Shown: positions 15,236-23,109 of the stretch, piece after piece
How positions within the stretch are numbered: the stretch's first letter is position 1
Layout of the letters: the number at the start of each line of letters is the position of its first letter
NCBI GenBank assembly: GCA_009774345.1
Contig: VSNR01000011.1
Coordinates: forward strand, 4,819-43,299
DNA length: 38,481 nt
Origin: Lachnospiraceae bacterium
GTDB taxonomy: Bacteria; Bacillota; Clostridia; Lachnospirales; Lachnospiraceae
Reading direction: 5' to 3'
Made by a program: the position numbers and the translations under genes
Notes under the pieces: generated by a model
The model's input: the letters and a program-made list of their open reading frames with translations, nothing else
The model's database searches: none
What the model was told of the DNA's origin: nothing

Positions 15236-17051
15236 TGACTTCCTTTTTCCGGTAATAGTCTGCCTGTATCTCAAACAGTCTGTAATACTTTCCTCTTCGT
15301 GCAATCAACTGCGCATGCGTTCCCTCCTCGCTCACCTGTCCATTTTCGATCAAAAGAATGCGGTCACAGAAACTTGTGCTGGCAAGTCTGTGAGAAATAA
15401 AAACTGATGTTTTTCCAGCGCTGATTTGATGATATTTCTCATAAAACCAGCTTTCCGCGATCGGGTCGAGCGCCGCCGTCGGCTCATCGAGCAGCAGTAC
15501 AGGTGCGGATTTGTACAGCGCACGCGCCAACAGGAGTTTCTGAATTTCCCCGCCGGAAAACTCCACACCATCATCATAGATGGTTTTTCCAAAATGACTG
15601 TCCAGCCCTTGTGGCAGTTGTGTGACGCGCTGCCAAAGACCTGCCGCTTCCAGACATCTGCGCAGCTTTGCATCATCAGCCTCCTCTTCGGGCACTTCTG
15701 CAACGAGTTCTCTGATTGTGACAGGCAGAATACTGTACTGCTGAAACACAGCGGAAAAGAGACCGTAATACAATGTCCTATTATACGTCCTGACATCCAC
15801 GCCATCATACAAAACCTGCCCTTCTGTAGGGTCTATCAGCCCGCAAATCAATTTTACAAGCGTTGTTTTGCCCGCACCGTTTACCCCCACTACTGCCAGA
15901 TGCTCGGCAGACTTGATTTTGAGATTGATGCCGCGCAGCACATACTCCTGCGCGCCTTCATAGCGGTAGCTGACATTACAAAGCTCAATGATTTTGGCAC
16001 AATGATCCGCAGGGACTGCTGTTCCTTCCTCCCTGCAATAAGTTTCTGGATATTCAAGATAAGAGCGGAAAAATTGGATTCGCTGGCTGAGCTGGCTTAA
16101 TGCCGCAAGCTGCTCCATGATGCTTCCAAACCATGTAGAGAATGCACTGACTGCCCCAAAATACAAGACAAAATCAGCGACTGAAATCCGTTCCTCCAGC
16201 ACAAGCGAAAGCAGATAAACATACGCAGCGCTTTCACGCACCAGCCCAAAGCCGCTGTCACAGACAACAACACGAAAGAGCTTGGATGTATATTTCCTGT
16301 ACCACTGCGCGATGCCCTTCATATTCTGTTCATACACTTTTGAAAACCAATCCGCCATCTGATACAGCCGTACATCCTTCGCACTGCGCAGGTCATCCGC
16401 ACTGCGGTTGATATAATCCAACTGCTGCTGATACCCAAAACGTTCTGCACTGTTTTCATCAACCCACCTGACAATACGTTTATTCAGGAAAAAACCAACC
16501 GTGGCAGTCGCAGCCAGAAACACAATAAGGACTTTGTTTAAGCGCGATAAAATCCCGAAAAACACGGCAAGTCCCAGAATGCTCGTAAACAGGTTCATCA
16601 GTATCTCATAAATCCCCGTAAGCGGCGATGTGTTTCCATTGCAGCACGCAAAGCTTTCCGTCTGTAGCTTACGAAACCACTCATTTTCCTGATTGCAATA
16701 ATCTGTTGTCAATCCCTTTTGCATTACACAGTTCAGATAATAGGTATTCATCTTATACTTGTGAAAGTAGAAGTACTTCTTAAATAATTCACTAGCAGCA
16801 GATAATACAGCGATGCCCGTCATCAATGCCAGCACTGTCATGCTTAACTGCGTGAAGCTATGGTTGTCCGTAAAGCAGGAAATCACTGCTTTGGGCAGAT
16901 AAGTCGTCAGGACGGGGACTGCTACATTCAGCAGAATCATGCCTGTACCTAGAACCAACAGCGAAGCACAGCACTTCCTCGTGCACCGCAGACAGTACAG
17001 GACATTCTGCGCTACAGAATAGCTCGTTCGTTTCTGTGCCTTGTCTTTCAA
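15192..17051 (-). CDS. ABC exporter half-subunit A (permease-ATPase fusion)
   Basis: 619 residues from a TTG at 17051, chosen because AAGGGAGG (17060-17067) lies 8 nt upstream; the GTG at 17060 overlaps that site and the frame further up runs into the Fic gene. Transmembrane domain (about 20-340), then nucleotide-binding domain with GVNGAGKTT, FSGGEIQ, VLLLDEPTAALDP and ISHR. The signature is SGGEIQ, again not LSGGQ. It partners the next gene in a heterodimeric exporter. Lies 52 bp after the Fic stop in the same operon. No leader-peptide or lantibiotic gene was found nearby. Confidence 0.9.
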   Translation of the reverse strand: MKDKAQKRTSYSVAQNVLYCLRCTRKCCASLLVLGTGMILLNVAVPVLTTYLPKAVISCFTDNHSFTQLSMTVLALMTGIAVLSAASELFKKYFYFHKYKMNTYYLNCVMQKGLTTDYCNQENEWFRKLQTESFACCNGNTSPLTGIYEILMNLFTSILGLAVFFGILSRLNKVLIVFLAATATVGFFLNKRIVRWVDENSAERFGYQQQLDYINRSADDLRSAKDVRLYQMADWFSKVYEQNMKGIAQWYRKYTSKLFRVVVCDSGFGLVRESAAYVYLLSLVLEERISVADFVLYFGAVSAFSTWFGSIMEQLAALSQLSQRIQFFRSYLEYPETYCREEGTAVPADHCAKIIELCNVSYRYEGAQEYVLRGINLKIKSAEHLAVVGVNGAGKTTLVKLICGLIDPTEGQVLYDGVDVRTYNRTLYYGLFSAVFQQYSILPVTIRELVAEVPEEEADDAKLRRCLEAAGLWQRVTQLPQGLDSHFGKTIYDDGVEFSGGEIQKLLLARALYKSAPVLLLDEPTAALDPIAESWFYEKYHQISAGKTSVFISHRLASTSFCDRILLIENGQVSEEGTHAQLIARRGKYYRLFEIQADYYRKKEVNEEKKESNVAAQTV

Positions 17052-17103
17052 AATGTTCACCTCCCTTCTCAGGATACATTCTAATTGAAAAAATACGCCT
17101 TCC

Positions 17104-17706
17104 TCATAATTCCTCTGCCTTGAATGTATTGTATCCCTCGTAATAATAGCTTGCGTCAATCCCTTTCATATAGACTGCTCTGTCCTTGATTTGATCTGTA
17201 AGCGCATTTTTCAGCAGTACTTTTATTTCAAGATCTTTGATCGGACTTCGCTCCATTGCCAGCAGATAGTCCTCCTTGTCTACTCTGGCCCAGTCTATAA
17301 CGAGCTTTAATTCCTTTCCCAAAATAAAATCAAGCCAGATTCGAGTGCTTCTGCCATTTCCCTCCTGAAAAGGATGCGCAATATTCATCTCCACATACTT
17401 CTCAATAACCGCATCAAAATCCGACTGCGGCATGGCGTCAATATGCCTCAGTGCCGCATCCAGATACATGACAGGCGCAAATCGAAAATTCCCTTTGGCG
17501 AGATTGATGGTCCTTACCTGCCCTGCAAATGCATAGATTTCGCCAAAAAGATATTGATGGATTCTTGCCAGACCTGCAAATTTCCCGATTTCATCCTCAG
17601 GGATTCCCTTTTCATACAATTCAACTGCCCTTGTTTTGCTGATGCGTTCTTCTTCCCTTGCCAGCTCTGCCGATTCCGTGATGCCCAATTTGTTTTCCAG
17701 TGCCAT
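17104..17706 (-). CDS. fic: Class III Fic protein (adenylyltransferase, self-inhibited)
   Basis: 200 residues. The catalytic motif HPFQEGNGRSTR (111-122) matches HxFx(D/E)GNGRxxR. The C-terminal SYYYEG (186-191) fits the inhibitory [S/T]xxxE[G/N] helix, and its position at the C-terminus makes this class III (NmFic type). The beta-flap region is GQVRTINLAKGNFRFAP. The enzyme transfers AMP from ATP to protein hydroxyls, or removes it. The ATG has CGGAGG 4-5 nt upstream. It sits between the HD nucleotidase (17 bp upstream) and the ABC exporter genes in one operon; its target is unknown. Confidence 0.93.
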   Translation of the reverse strand: MALENKLGITESAELAREEERISKTRAVELYEKGIPEDEIGKFAGLARIHQYLFGEIYAFAGQVRTINLAKGNFRFAPVMYLDAALRHIDAMPQSDFDAVIEKYVEMNIAHPFQEGNGRSTRIWLDFILGKELKLVIDWARVDKEDYLLAMERSPIKDLEIKVLLKNALTDQIKDRAVYMKGIDASYYYEGYNTFKAEEL

Positions 17707-17723
17707 AGTGCCTCCGACAACCT

Positions 17724-18314
17724 TTATGATTCCTTCAGATTTCCGTTTTGAATGTTCTTCTGGATGATTCTGTCTGTCAGTTCAAACAATTTTTCCGAAC
17801 CCAGTTTTGTTTTGCCCTGTCTTTGATATACCTGTTCTGCCGTGACATGATGCGCGCCCCAGTCTTTGCCGCCGTTGCTGTCATTGAGCATCAGCGGCTG
17901 AAAATTGTCCATCGCGTGCGCAAATTTTGCCTCGGCGGTCTCATATGCCTCAAACTCGTCAAACAATGCAGTAAATTCTGCTTTCTGCTCATCTGGAAGC
18001 ATGGAAAAAATGCGCTCCTTGGCGGCATCCTCCCTGTCTTTTTGTGTCTTTAATCCCTCTGTATCATACGCGTAGGTGTCCCCCGCATCAATTTCCACAA
18101 TATCATGTATCAGACACATAATCATTACTTTTGCAATGTCTATCTCCTCATTTGCATACTCTTTGAGCAGATACGCCATGACCGCCATATGCCATGAGTG
18201 TTCTGCATCATTTTCATTTCTTCCATTTTTTGATAAATGCGTCTGCCTGAAAATGTTTTTTACTTTGTCAATCTCCAAGGCAAATGCAAGTTGTTTCTCT
18301 ATACGCACATCCAT
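17724..18314 (-). CDS. HD-domain 5'-nucleotidase (YfbR-like)
   Basis: 196 residues from the ATG at 18314 (GAGG 7-8 nt upstream; upstream in-frame ATGs lack a site). HD ligands: His39 in AEHSW, His70-Asp71 in LIHDIVEIDAGD, Asp136 in HAMDNFQPL. The pattern matches YfbR/YGK1-type 5'-deoxynucleotidases, which release nucleosides from dNMPs with a divalent metal. First gene of the operon HD-Fic-ABC-ABC, with its own promoter. Confidence 0.88.
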   Translation of the reverse strand: MDVRIEKQLAFALEIDKVKNIFRQTHLSKNGRNENDAEHSWHMAVMAYLLKEYANEEIDIAKVMIMCLIHDIVEIDAGDTYAYDTEGLKTQKDREDAAKERIFSMLPDEQKAEFTALFDEFEAYETAEAKFAHAMDNFQPLMLNDSNGGKDWGAHHVTAEQVYQRQGKTKLGSEKLFELTDRIIQKNIQNGNLKES

Positions 18315-18353
18315 ATCAGCACCTCTTTCTCCTATCATCTCTCTTTCCATTCC

Positions 18354-18382
18354 ATTATAAGTAATTTCCAGCCAGAACACAA
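18354..18382 (-). promoter_or_regulatory. Promoter of the HD-Fic-ABC operon
   Basis: TTGTGT, 17-bp spacer, TATAAT on the minus strand. The -10 is perfect, the -35 weak. It separates this operon from the permease/adaptor operon upstream. Confidence 0.55.
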
Positions 18383-18401
18383 CCCATTTCAAATAAATTC
18401 A

Positions 18402-20447
18402 CTATTTCTCCTGCGGGCGCACGCTCTGCCCCTGCTTTAGTTCCTCGGTCGCGTAGGTAATCACTTTGGTATCTTTGCTGATTGTGCCGGATTCGATTGC
18501 GGCATAACGGTCATTTCTGTCTTTGATCTGCACTTTGATTTTTTCGGCGTAGTACTCACTTCCAAGGATGCCCTCTTTCTCGTTCAATGTATAGATATAA
18601 AAAGTACCAGTCTCCTCAAAGACAGCCTCAACCGGAAGTGTTAACTCTTGGATTTCGCCCTGCACGGATTTCTGAACGGTCCCGCTTAATCCGGGCTGCC
18701 CCATATGTTCTGGAAGCATGCACAAAATATCGTACCCTCCCTGTGTATTCTCGGTAAAATAGTCCACTGTAATTTCTGTAGCTTTTGATTGTCCATTTAA
18801 TTTCACCTCAACCGTGTCATTCAGATGTACATATTTTCCTTCTTCTTTTGTGATGCTGAATTTAAACTGGCAGGGTCTTAGCGGATCTGTCAGTAAAAGC
18901 GCTGCGGTATCGGATGTCCTGCTGCCGACTTCAATCTGGATTTTTGAAACTATCCCATCTTGCTCCGCCCTGATTTCTCCTTTTTGCTGGCTGATTGCGC
19001 GAAGTCTTTCAATCTGCTTCTGCACCTGTTTGATATCCAGTTCGCAGAGCGCTGCGGTGGAGTCTGCCCTTGACGTCGTCTCTGCACTGGCAATCTCCCG
19101 CAGTTTCTGCCGCAGCGTCACTTCACGCGTGTAGCTTGCATCCTGATAGCTTTCCTTTGCATGCTGCACATTCTCCTCAAGCGTAAGCTTTGTGTTCTGC
19201 CATGCATCATACTCAGCTTCCTCCGCCGAATAGTCAGGCTGTGTGACGGCATCCCGGTCATGTTTTGTCAGCTGGTCACGCAAGGCTAGCAGTTCTTGGT
19301 TTGCCTTCTTTATCTTATTGAGGAGCTCCACGCGCTTTTCCTCATCTGCTGTGTTTTGGCTTTGATGCTCCTTTATGACTGGTGCAGGTTGATTGATATC
19401 GCTGCCTTCATTTCCTGTATGAGGTCCGTCTGTATTCCCTGTATTATCGATTTCTGTATCTGTACTACCTGTATCATCTGTATTGGATTCTTCATCTATC
19501 TCTACATTGTTTGTCTCGGTATCTTGGTCAATATCACCGGTATTAGTTTCCTCGTCATGATTCCCTGTGTGAACATCTGTATCTGAATTTTCTGTGCCGA
19601 CTGTATTGCCTTCTGTATCCCCCCCCGCTTCATTTGCATTGTCTGCTGTATTTTCGCCGCCGCTGTCCTCTGCCAAACCTCCTGCTGCCCCCGACAGCAC
19701 TTTTGCCTGTCCGTCTGTTTCCATATCTTTTACATCATTTTTTCCAGTGCGGTTCTCCAGTTCTGCAAGCTGCTCCTCCAAATCCTGTATCTCGCGCTCC
19801 TTCGCCGCAATCTTATCCGAGATGCTGTAGCCCTTGTTCACCCAGTCATGATACGCATCCCATGCCTCGCGCCGGGCATTGTCCGCCGTGTAGGGCACGG
19901 TATCCGCGAGGTGTCTTCCGAGCGCCGCCTCCGCCTTTTCCAGCGCTTCCTTTGCGCGCTCCTTCGCTACTGCTGTCTCCTTGTCTGCCGTCTCATAGTC
20001 TTCCTTTGCCCAGAGAATTGCCACTTCCTTTTGCTGCGCATCAATCACTGCATTGACCTGCCAGTCCGAGAGATTACACTCAAGTTTGGACAGCTCTGTC
20101 TCCTTTGCGCTGACCAGCTCCGCCAAATCTGCGGTGTCAATCGTAAAAAGGACATCCCCCGCCTGAACTTCGTCACCCTGCTGGACAAATATCTTATCCA
20201 CCCGCAGCCCCGCCTGTGTATTGACAGCAATTTCACCGCCTGCCGTCACGATTCCATCCGTCCTGACAACATGCTCCACATACTTTTTTGACGCGGTGTC
20301 TGTCCTGACCCGCGGCAGCCCTGACACATAGATACTCTTTGAAATAATTGTGCAAAGCCACACAAAAGCCAGAAATGCCAAAAATATTTTTATCCACTTC
20401 TCCATCCGCCTGCGGCTCAAAAGCTTCTCCTCATCCTTCTCCATCAT
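18402..20447 (-). CDS. HlyD-type membrane fusion/adaptor protein with low-complexity insert
   Basis: About 681 residues; start 20447 or 20444 (tandem ATGs, GGAGGG 5 or 8 nt upstream). One membrane anchor (about 18-38). First lipoyl half-domain near 65-110 (GGEIAVNTQAGLRVDKIFVQQGDEVQAGDVLFTID), coiled coil about 112-235, low-complexity Thr/Asp/Asn/Glu/Gly insert about 235-366, second coiled-coil strand about 370-500 (Glu/Lys/Arg-rich), second lipoyl half (KGEIRAEQDGIVSKIQIEVG) and beta-barrel domains to the end. The stop of the upstream permease lies 17 bp before the start, so it is co-transcribed with two sugar-type permeases, an odd partner for an export adaptor. Gram-positive HlyD homologues usually serve ABC exporters. 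Confidence 0.85.
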   Translation of the reverse strand: MMEKDEEKLLSRRRMEKWIKIFLAFLAFVWLCTIISKSIYVSGLPRVRTDTASKKYVEHVVRTDGIVTAGGEIAVNTQAGLRVDKIFVQQGDEVQAGDVLFTIDTADLAELVSAKETELSKLECNLSDWQVNAVIDAQQKEVAILWAKEDYETADKETAVAKERAKEALEKAEAALGRHLADTVPYTADNARREAWDAYHDWVNKGYSISDKIAAKEREIQDLEEQLAELENRTGKNDVKDMETDGQAKVLSGAAGGLAEDSGGENTADNANEAGGDTEGNTVGTENSDTDVHTGNHDEETNTGDIDQDTETNNVEIDEESNTDDTGSTDTEIDNTGNTDGPHTGNEGSDINQPAPVIKEHQSQNTADEEKRVELLNKIKKANQELLALRDQLTKHDRDAVTQPDYSAEEAEYDAWQNTKLTLEENVQHAKESYQDASYTREVTLRQKLREIASAETTSRADSTAALCELDIKQVQKQIERLRAISQQKGEIRAEQDGIVSKIQIEVGSRTSDTAALLLTDPLRPCQFKFSITKEEGKYVHLNDTVEVKLNGQSKATEITVDYFTENTQGGYDILCMLPEHMGQPGLSGTVQKSVQGEIQELTLPVEAVFEETGTFYIYTLNEKEGILGSEYYAEKIKVQIKDRNDRYAAIESGTISKDTKVITYATEELKQGQSVRPQEK

Positions 20448-20464
20448 ACGAACCCTCCATATCA

Positions 20465-21331
20465 TTAACCCTTCAAACCAGAATAGATAATGCCCTGTTC
20501 CAGATAATCCTGTCCCATGACAAATACAAAGATTGCCGGTACCAGCATCATCACGGATGCCGCAAACGCAAATCCCGCCTGTGTCCAGCTAATTTCAGGC
20601 AGATACAAAGATAGCGGCCACAGAGTCTTGTCCTCGAGAAATGCAAACGGCTGCTCTATCATGTTCCAGTATTCCAGAAATCCGAGCACCAGCGCCGAGA
20701 GGATTCCGCCTTTTCCAAGTCCAATCCCTGCCATAAAAAAAATGCGGACTTCCCCTGCCCCGTCAATCCTCGCCGCCTCAATCAATGATTTGGGAATCGC
20801 CCGAAATCCGCCATAAATCACAAAAATCGGAAACGTGCTAAACACCGCCGGCAGAATGACCGCCCAATGCGTATCCAGCAGTGCCAGACGGTCAAGCGTG
20901 AGATAACTAGACAGCATTGTCACCTGAAAAGGCAGGAGCATCAACACGACATAGACCGTAAAGAGTACATTTTTCCCCCGTACCTCATAGACTGCAAATG
21001 CCCATGCTGCGGGCACGCCCACAACCATCTGCCCCACGAGAATCAACCCCACCATTTTCACAGAGTTCCAGAACAATACAAAAAACTCCGGGGAATAAAA
21101 AAGCAGGCGGATATAGTGCTCCATGGTAGGATACTGCGGAATGAGCTTCCATGTCACAAACCCTGTCCCATGCTCAAACACCGGCGCCAGACATTCGTAC
21201 AAGTCCCCTTTTCCCATGACCGAACCTGTCACAACCAGAAACACGGGCGCACAGATCACAATCCCCGCCGCTATAAAAATAAATTTTGTTACCGCCTCCG
21301 ATGCCTTACGGAGAAATTTTCTTACGCTCAC
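20465..21331 (-). CDS. Carbohydrate ABC transporter permease, MalG/UgpE type
   Basis: 288 residues from a GTG at 21331 (AGGAGG 6 nt upstream); a GTG at 21349 overlaps the previous stop but lacks a site. About six membrane helices. The EAA loop that contacts the ATPase is visible: FRAIPKSLIEAARIDGAGEVRIFFMAGIGLGKGGI. Ends with the conserved QDYLEQGIIYSGLKG. Pairs with the MalF-type permease just upstream. The ATPase subunit is not in the window; many clostridial sugar importers share one MsmK-type ATPase encoded elsewhere. Confidence 0.92.
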   Translation of the reverse strand: MSVRKFLRKASEAVTKFIFIAAGIVICAPVFLVVTGSVMGKGDLYECLAPVFEHGTGFVTWKLIPQYPTMEHYIRLLFYSPEFFVLFWNSVKMVGLILVGQMVVGVPAAWAFAVYEVRGKNVLFTVYVVLMLLPFQVTMLSSYLTLDRLALLDTHWAVILPAVFSTFPIFVIYGGFRAIPKSLIEAARIDGAGEVRIFFMAGIGLGKGGILSALVLGFLEYWNMIEQPFAFLEDKTLWPLSLYLPEISWTQAGFAFAASVMMLVPAIFVFVMGQDYLEQGIIYSGLKG

Positions 21332-21345
21332 TTCAAGCCTCCTGC

Positions 21346-22116
21346 TCACCGCTGGCTATAATACTGAAACAGCAAAATAAACACAAACAACACCACTGCC
21401 ACCAGCACGCTCGCCGCCGCCATCTTGTCAAACTCAAGATTCACATACCAGTTATTAAACGTATGCTGCAAAAGATAAATATCCTTGTTCGGATAAGAGC
21501 CGCCGACAAGATACGCTTCCCTGTAGATTTTCATGGAATTTAGAAACGACAATATCACAATGGTGTACACACTCCCCCTCAGGCAGGGAAGCTTTACAAA
21601 GATCAGGCACTGGAATCTGTCTGCCCCGTCCACCCGCGATGCCTCAATCAATTCATTTGGAATGCCCGCGATGCCCGCAAGCCACAACACGATCGTATAC
21701 CCTGTATTTTTCCAGAGATAACTGATGACAAGGCTGTCAAAGTCCTGCTGGTAAAAAAACATTCTCCACACGATGACCACTGTTGCCGTTGGCATTGCCA
21801 TTGGAAATAAATACAGACTTTTTATGACATGAATGTCACGTATCCTGCTGAGCACAAGGGCTGCTGCCAGACCAATCACCACCAGAAGCGGTATCGCCAC
21901 GCCCACAAAATGCAGCGTATTCTTCACTGCAAGGCGGAATGCCTGATTGTTGATCACGGTTTTATAATTGTTTAGCCCGGCAAATTCTCCTGACATGACT
22001 GTCATAAAAGAGCACCGCACCACATCTGCAAACGGAACCAGAACAAAGACCATCACCCCGATCAGGCTCACGCCGATAAAGCCAAAAAAGTATCCATATT
22101 CTTTTAATTTTTTCAT
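21346..22116 (-). CDS. Sugar ABC transporter permease, MalF/UgpA type
   Basis: 256 residues from the ATG at 22116 (AGGTG/GAGGA upstream). An in-frame ATG at 22170 overlaps the predicted -10 box, so it cannot be the start. Six helices; EAA loop IAGIPNELIEASRVDGADRFQCLIFVKLPCLRGSV. First gene of the operon permease-permease-adaptor. Solute specificity is not evident. Confidence 0.92.
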   Translation of the reverse strand: MKKLKEYGYFFGFIGVSLIGVMVFVLVPFADVVRCSFMTVMSGEFAGLNNYKTVINNQAFRLAVKNTLHFVGVAIPLLVVIGLAAALVLSRIRDIHVIKSLYLFPMAMPTATVVIVWRMFFYQQDFDSLVISYLWKNTGYTIVLWLAGIAGIPNELIEASRVDGADRFQCLIFVKLPCLRGSVYTIVILSFLNSMKIYREAYLVGGSYPNKDIYLLQHTFNNWYVNLEFDKMAAASVLVAVVLFVFILLFQYYSQR

Positions 22117-22168
22117 ATCCTCACACCTACTTCGTATAATTGAAGTGGTCTCTGCCTCTTCAAAAAAC

Positions 22169-22203
22169 ATTGTATCATGCTTCTATCTAAAGAATCTCTA
22201 AAA
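22169..22203 (-). promoter_or_regulatory. Promoter/operator of the permease operon
   Basis: Extended -10 TGATACAAT (TACAAT, 22169-22174) preceded, at the -35 position, by an imperfect direct repeat TTAGAGAT-TCT-TTAGATAG (period 11 bp, 22183-22203). The same arrangement lies before the solute-binding gene at 25516-25550, suggesting a shared activator, for example an OmpR/PhoB-type response regulator whose tandem half-sites are 11 bp apart. Confidence 0.6.
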
Positions 22204-22243
22204 GAGGGGCAGGATGATGATTTTCACATCATCCTGCCCCTCT
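22203..22243 (-). terminator. Strong terminator after mazF
   Basis: Perfect 17-bp stem (starting AGAGGGGCAGG) with a 7-nt loop, then TTTT on minus. It isolates the mazEF transcript from the permease promoter, with which its T tract overlaps. Confidence 0.8.
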
Positions 22244-22274
22244 GGTCTGTGTTTACAGGCTTTTCTTTTAAAGA

Positions 22275-22370
22275 TATACTCACGACAGATAAGATCTGCC
22301 GTGAGTATCGCGCCAGCCGCAGCCGCGAAGCGGCATATTTCCTTATGCGGCTGTGTGCATAACTTTATAC
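22275..22370 (-). repeat. 96-bp interspersed repeat, copy 1
   Basis: About 95% identical to 23013-23108, same orientation. It contains a 13-bp hairpin (ACTCACGRCAGAT / ATCTGYCGTGAGT) and GC-rich GCCGC/GCGGC stems. It ends 6 bp after the mazF stop, so it forms the 3' untranslated region of that gene. Confidence 0.8.
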
Positions 22371-22376
22371 TGGCGG

Positions 22377-22697
22377 TCAATCTTTTCGACCGTCAGTATA
22401 ATCAAATATTCCCTGTATTGCATCGGCAATATTCATAATATCCTGTAATGCAATCTGATCAACTTTTTTATATCCGCGGACTCTCAAATCAAGCAGCGCC
22501 AGCTTCTCGCACTGGACATATCCTTGCGTTTCTCCCGTATCAATATAAATATGCAGTGGTCCTTCCACAGAGCTCTTGTAAACCGGACAGCCAATAATTT
22601 CCCCTGAAGAATGAAAGAAATCTTTGCTTACCACCAATACATCCTGTTGAATCCGCTCAATTTTTAATATATCACCCTGACATACCTTTCCGGTCAT
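22377..22697 (-). CDS. mazF: MazF/PemK-type endoribonuclease toxin
   Basis: 106 residues from the ATG at 22697, which overlaps the mazE TGA (TGATG). The fold signature is present: GDILKIERIQQDVLVVSKDFFHSSGEIIGCPVYKS, then YIDTGETQGYVQCEKLALLDLRVRGYKKVDQI, with the VQCEKLALLDLR strand typical of MazF dimers. It should cleave mRNA at short sequences. The frame looks intact although its antitoxin is interrupted. A 13-bp hairpin (TATACTGACGGTC / GACCGCCAGTATA) spans its stop codon. Confidence 0.85.
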   Translation of the reverse strand: MTGKVCQGDILKIERIQQDVLVVSKDFFHSSGEIIGCPVYKSSVEGPLHIYIDTGETQGYVQCEKLALLDLRVRGYKKVDQIALQDIMNIADAIQGIFDYTDGRKD

Positions 22698-22939
22698 CAC
22701 CACACCTCTCTCCCAACCGGACTCACCCAGTCGCATTCCCCGTCCAGATTGAGCTGACCGCCAAATTCTGCCGCCCGCTCCTCCAGCGTTTTATGTCGAA
22801 ACGTTTTTGCCAGCATGATAACACCATCTGTAACCGATATATCAAGCACCTCATTCAAAGAAATCCCCGCATCCTCAAGAATCTCTTTCGGAATCCTGAT
22901 TCCCTGACTATTTCCCCATTCCTTAACCTATGCTTTCAT
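22697..22939 (-). pseudogene. mazE: mazE-type antitoxin with amber stop at codon 4
   Basis: From the ATG at 22939 the frame reads M-K-A-stop(TAG, 22928-22930)-VKEWGNSQGIRIPKEIL and continues unbroken to the TGA that overlaps mazF. VKEWGNSQGIRIPKEIL is the AbrB/MazE DNA-binding swapped-hairpin motif; the rest (LEERAAEFGGQLNLDGECDW) is the toxin-binding tail. Only one base change (CAG or similar to TAG) breaks it. No ATG, GTG or TTG with a ribosome site lies shortly after the stop. It is either a true nonsense mutation or a sequencing error. Confidence 0.75.
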
Positions 22940-23012
22940 AATCGTAAAAATCCCCCTTTTCTGTTTATACTAAGTATATACAAAAAAGGAGGAATCTGCA
23001 ACAACAATGTGG

Positions 23013-23108
23013 TATACTCACGACAGATAAAATCTGCCGTGAGTATTGCGCCAGCCGCAGCCGCGAAGCGGCATATTTCCTTATGCGGCTGTGTGCATCA
23101 TATTATAC
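23013..23108 (-). repeat. 96-bp interspersed repeat, copy 2
   Basis: Ends one base before the stop codon of the solute-binding gene, so like copy 1 it is placed exactly at a gene's 3' end in the direction of transcription. Differences from copy 1 are a few substitutions. A 25-bp piece of the same element recurs at 30785. Confidence 0.8.
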
Positions 23109-23109
23109 T

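Noticed and set aside
15426..16100. 224-residue plus-strand frame
   Set aside because: Antisense shadow within the ABC exporter gene, which has all ABC motifs on the other strand.
17051..17159. N-terminal extension of the ABC subunit into the Fic gene
   Set aside because: The residues lack exporter features and the good ribosome site is at 17060-17067, placing the start at the TTG at 17051.
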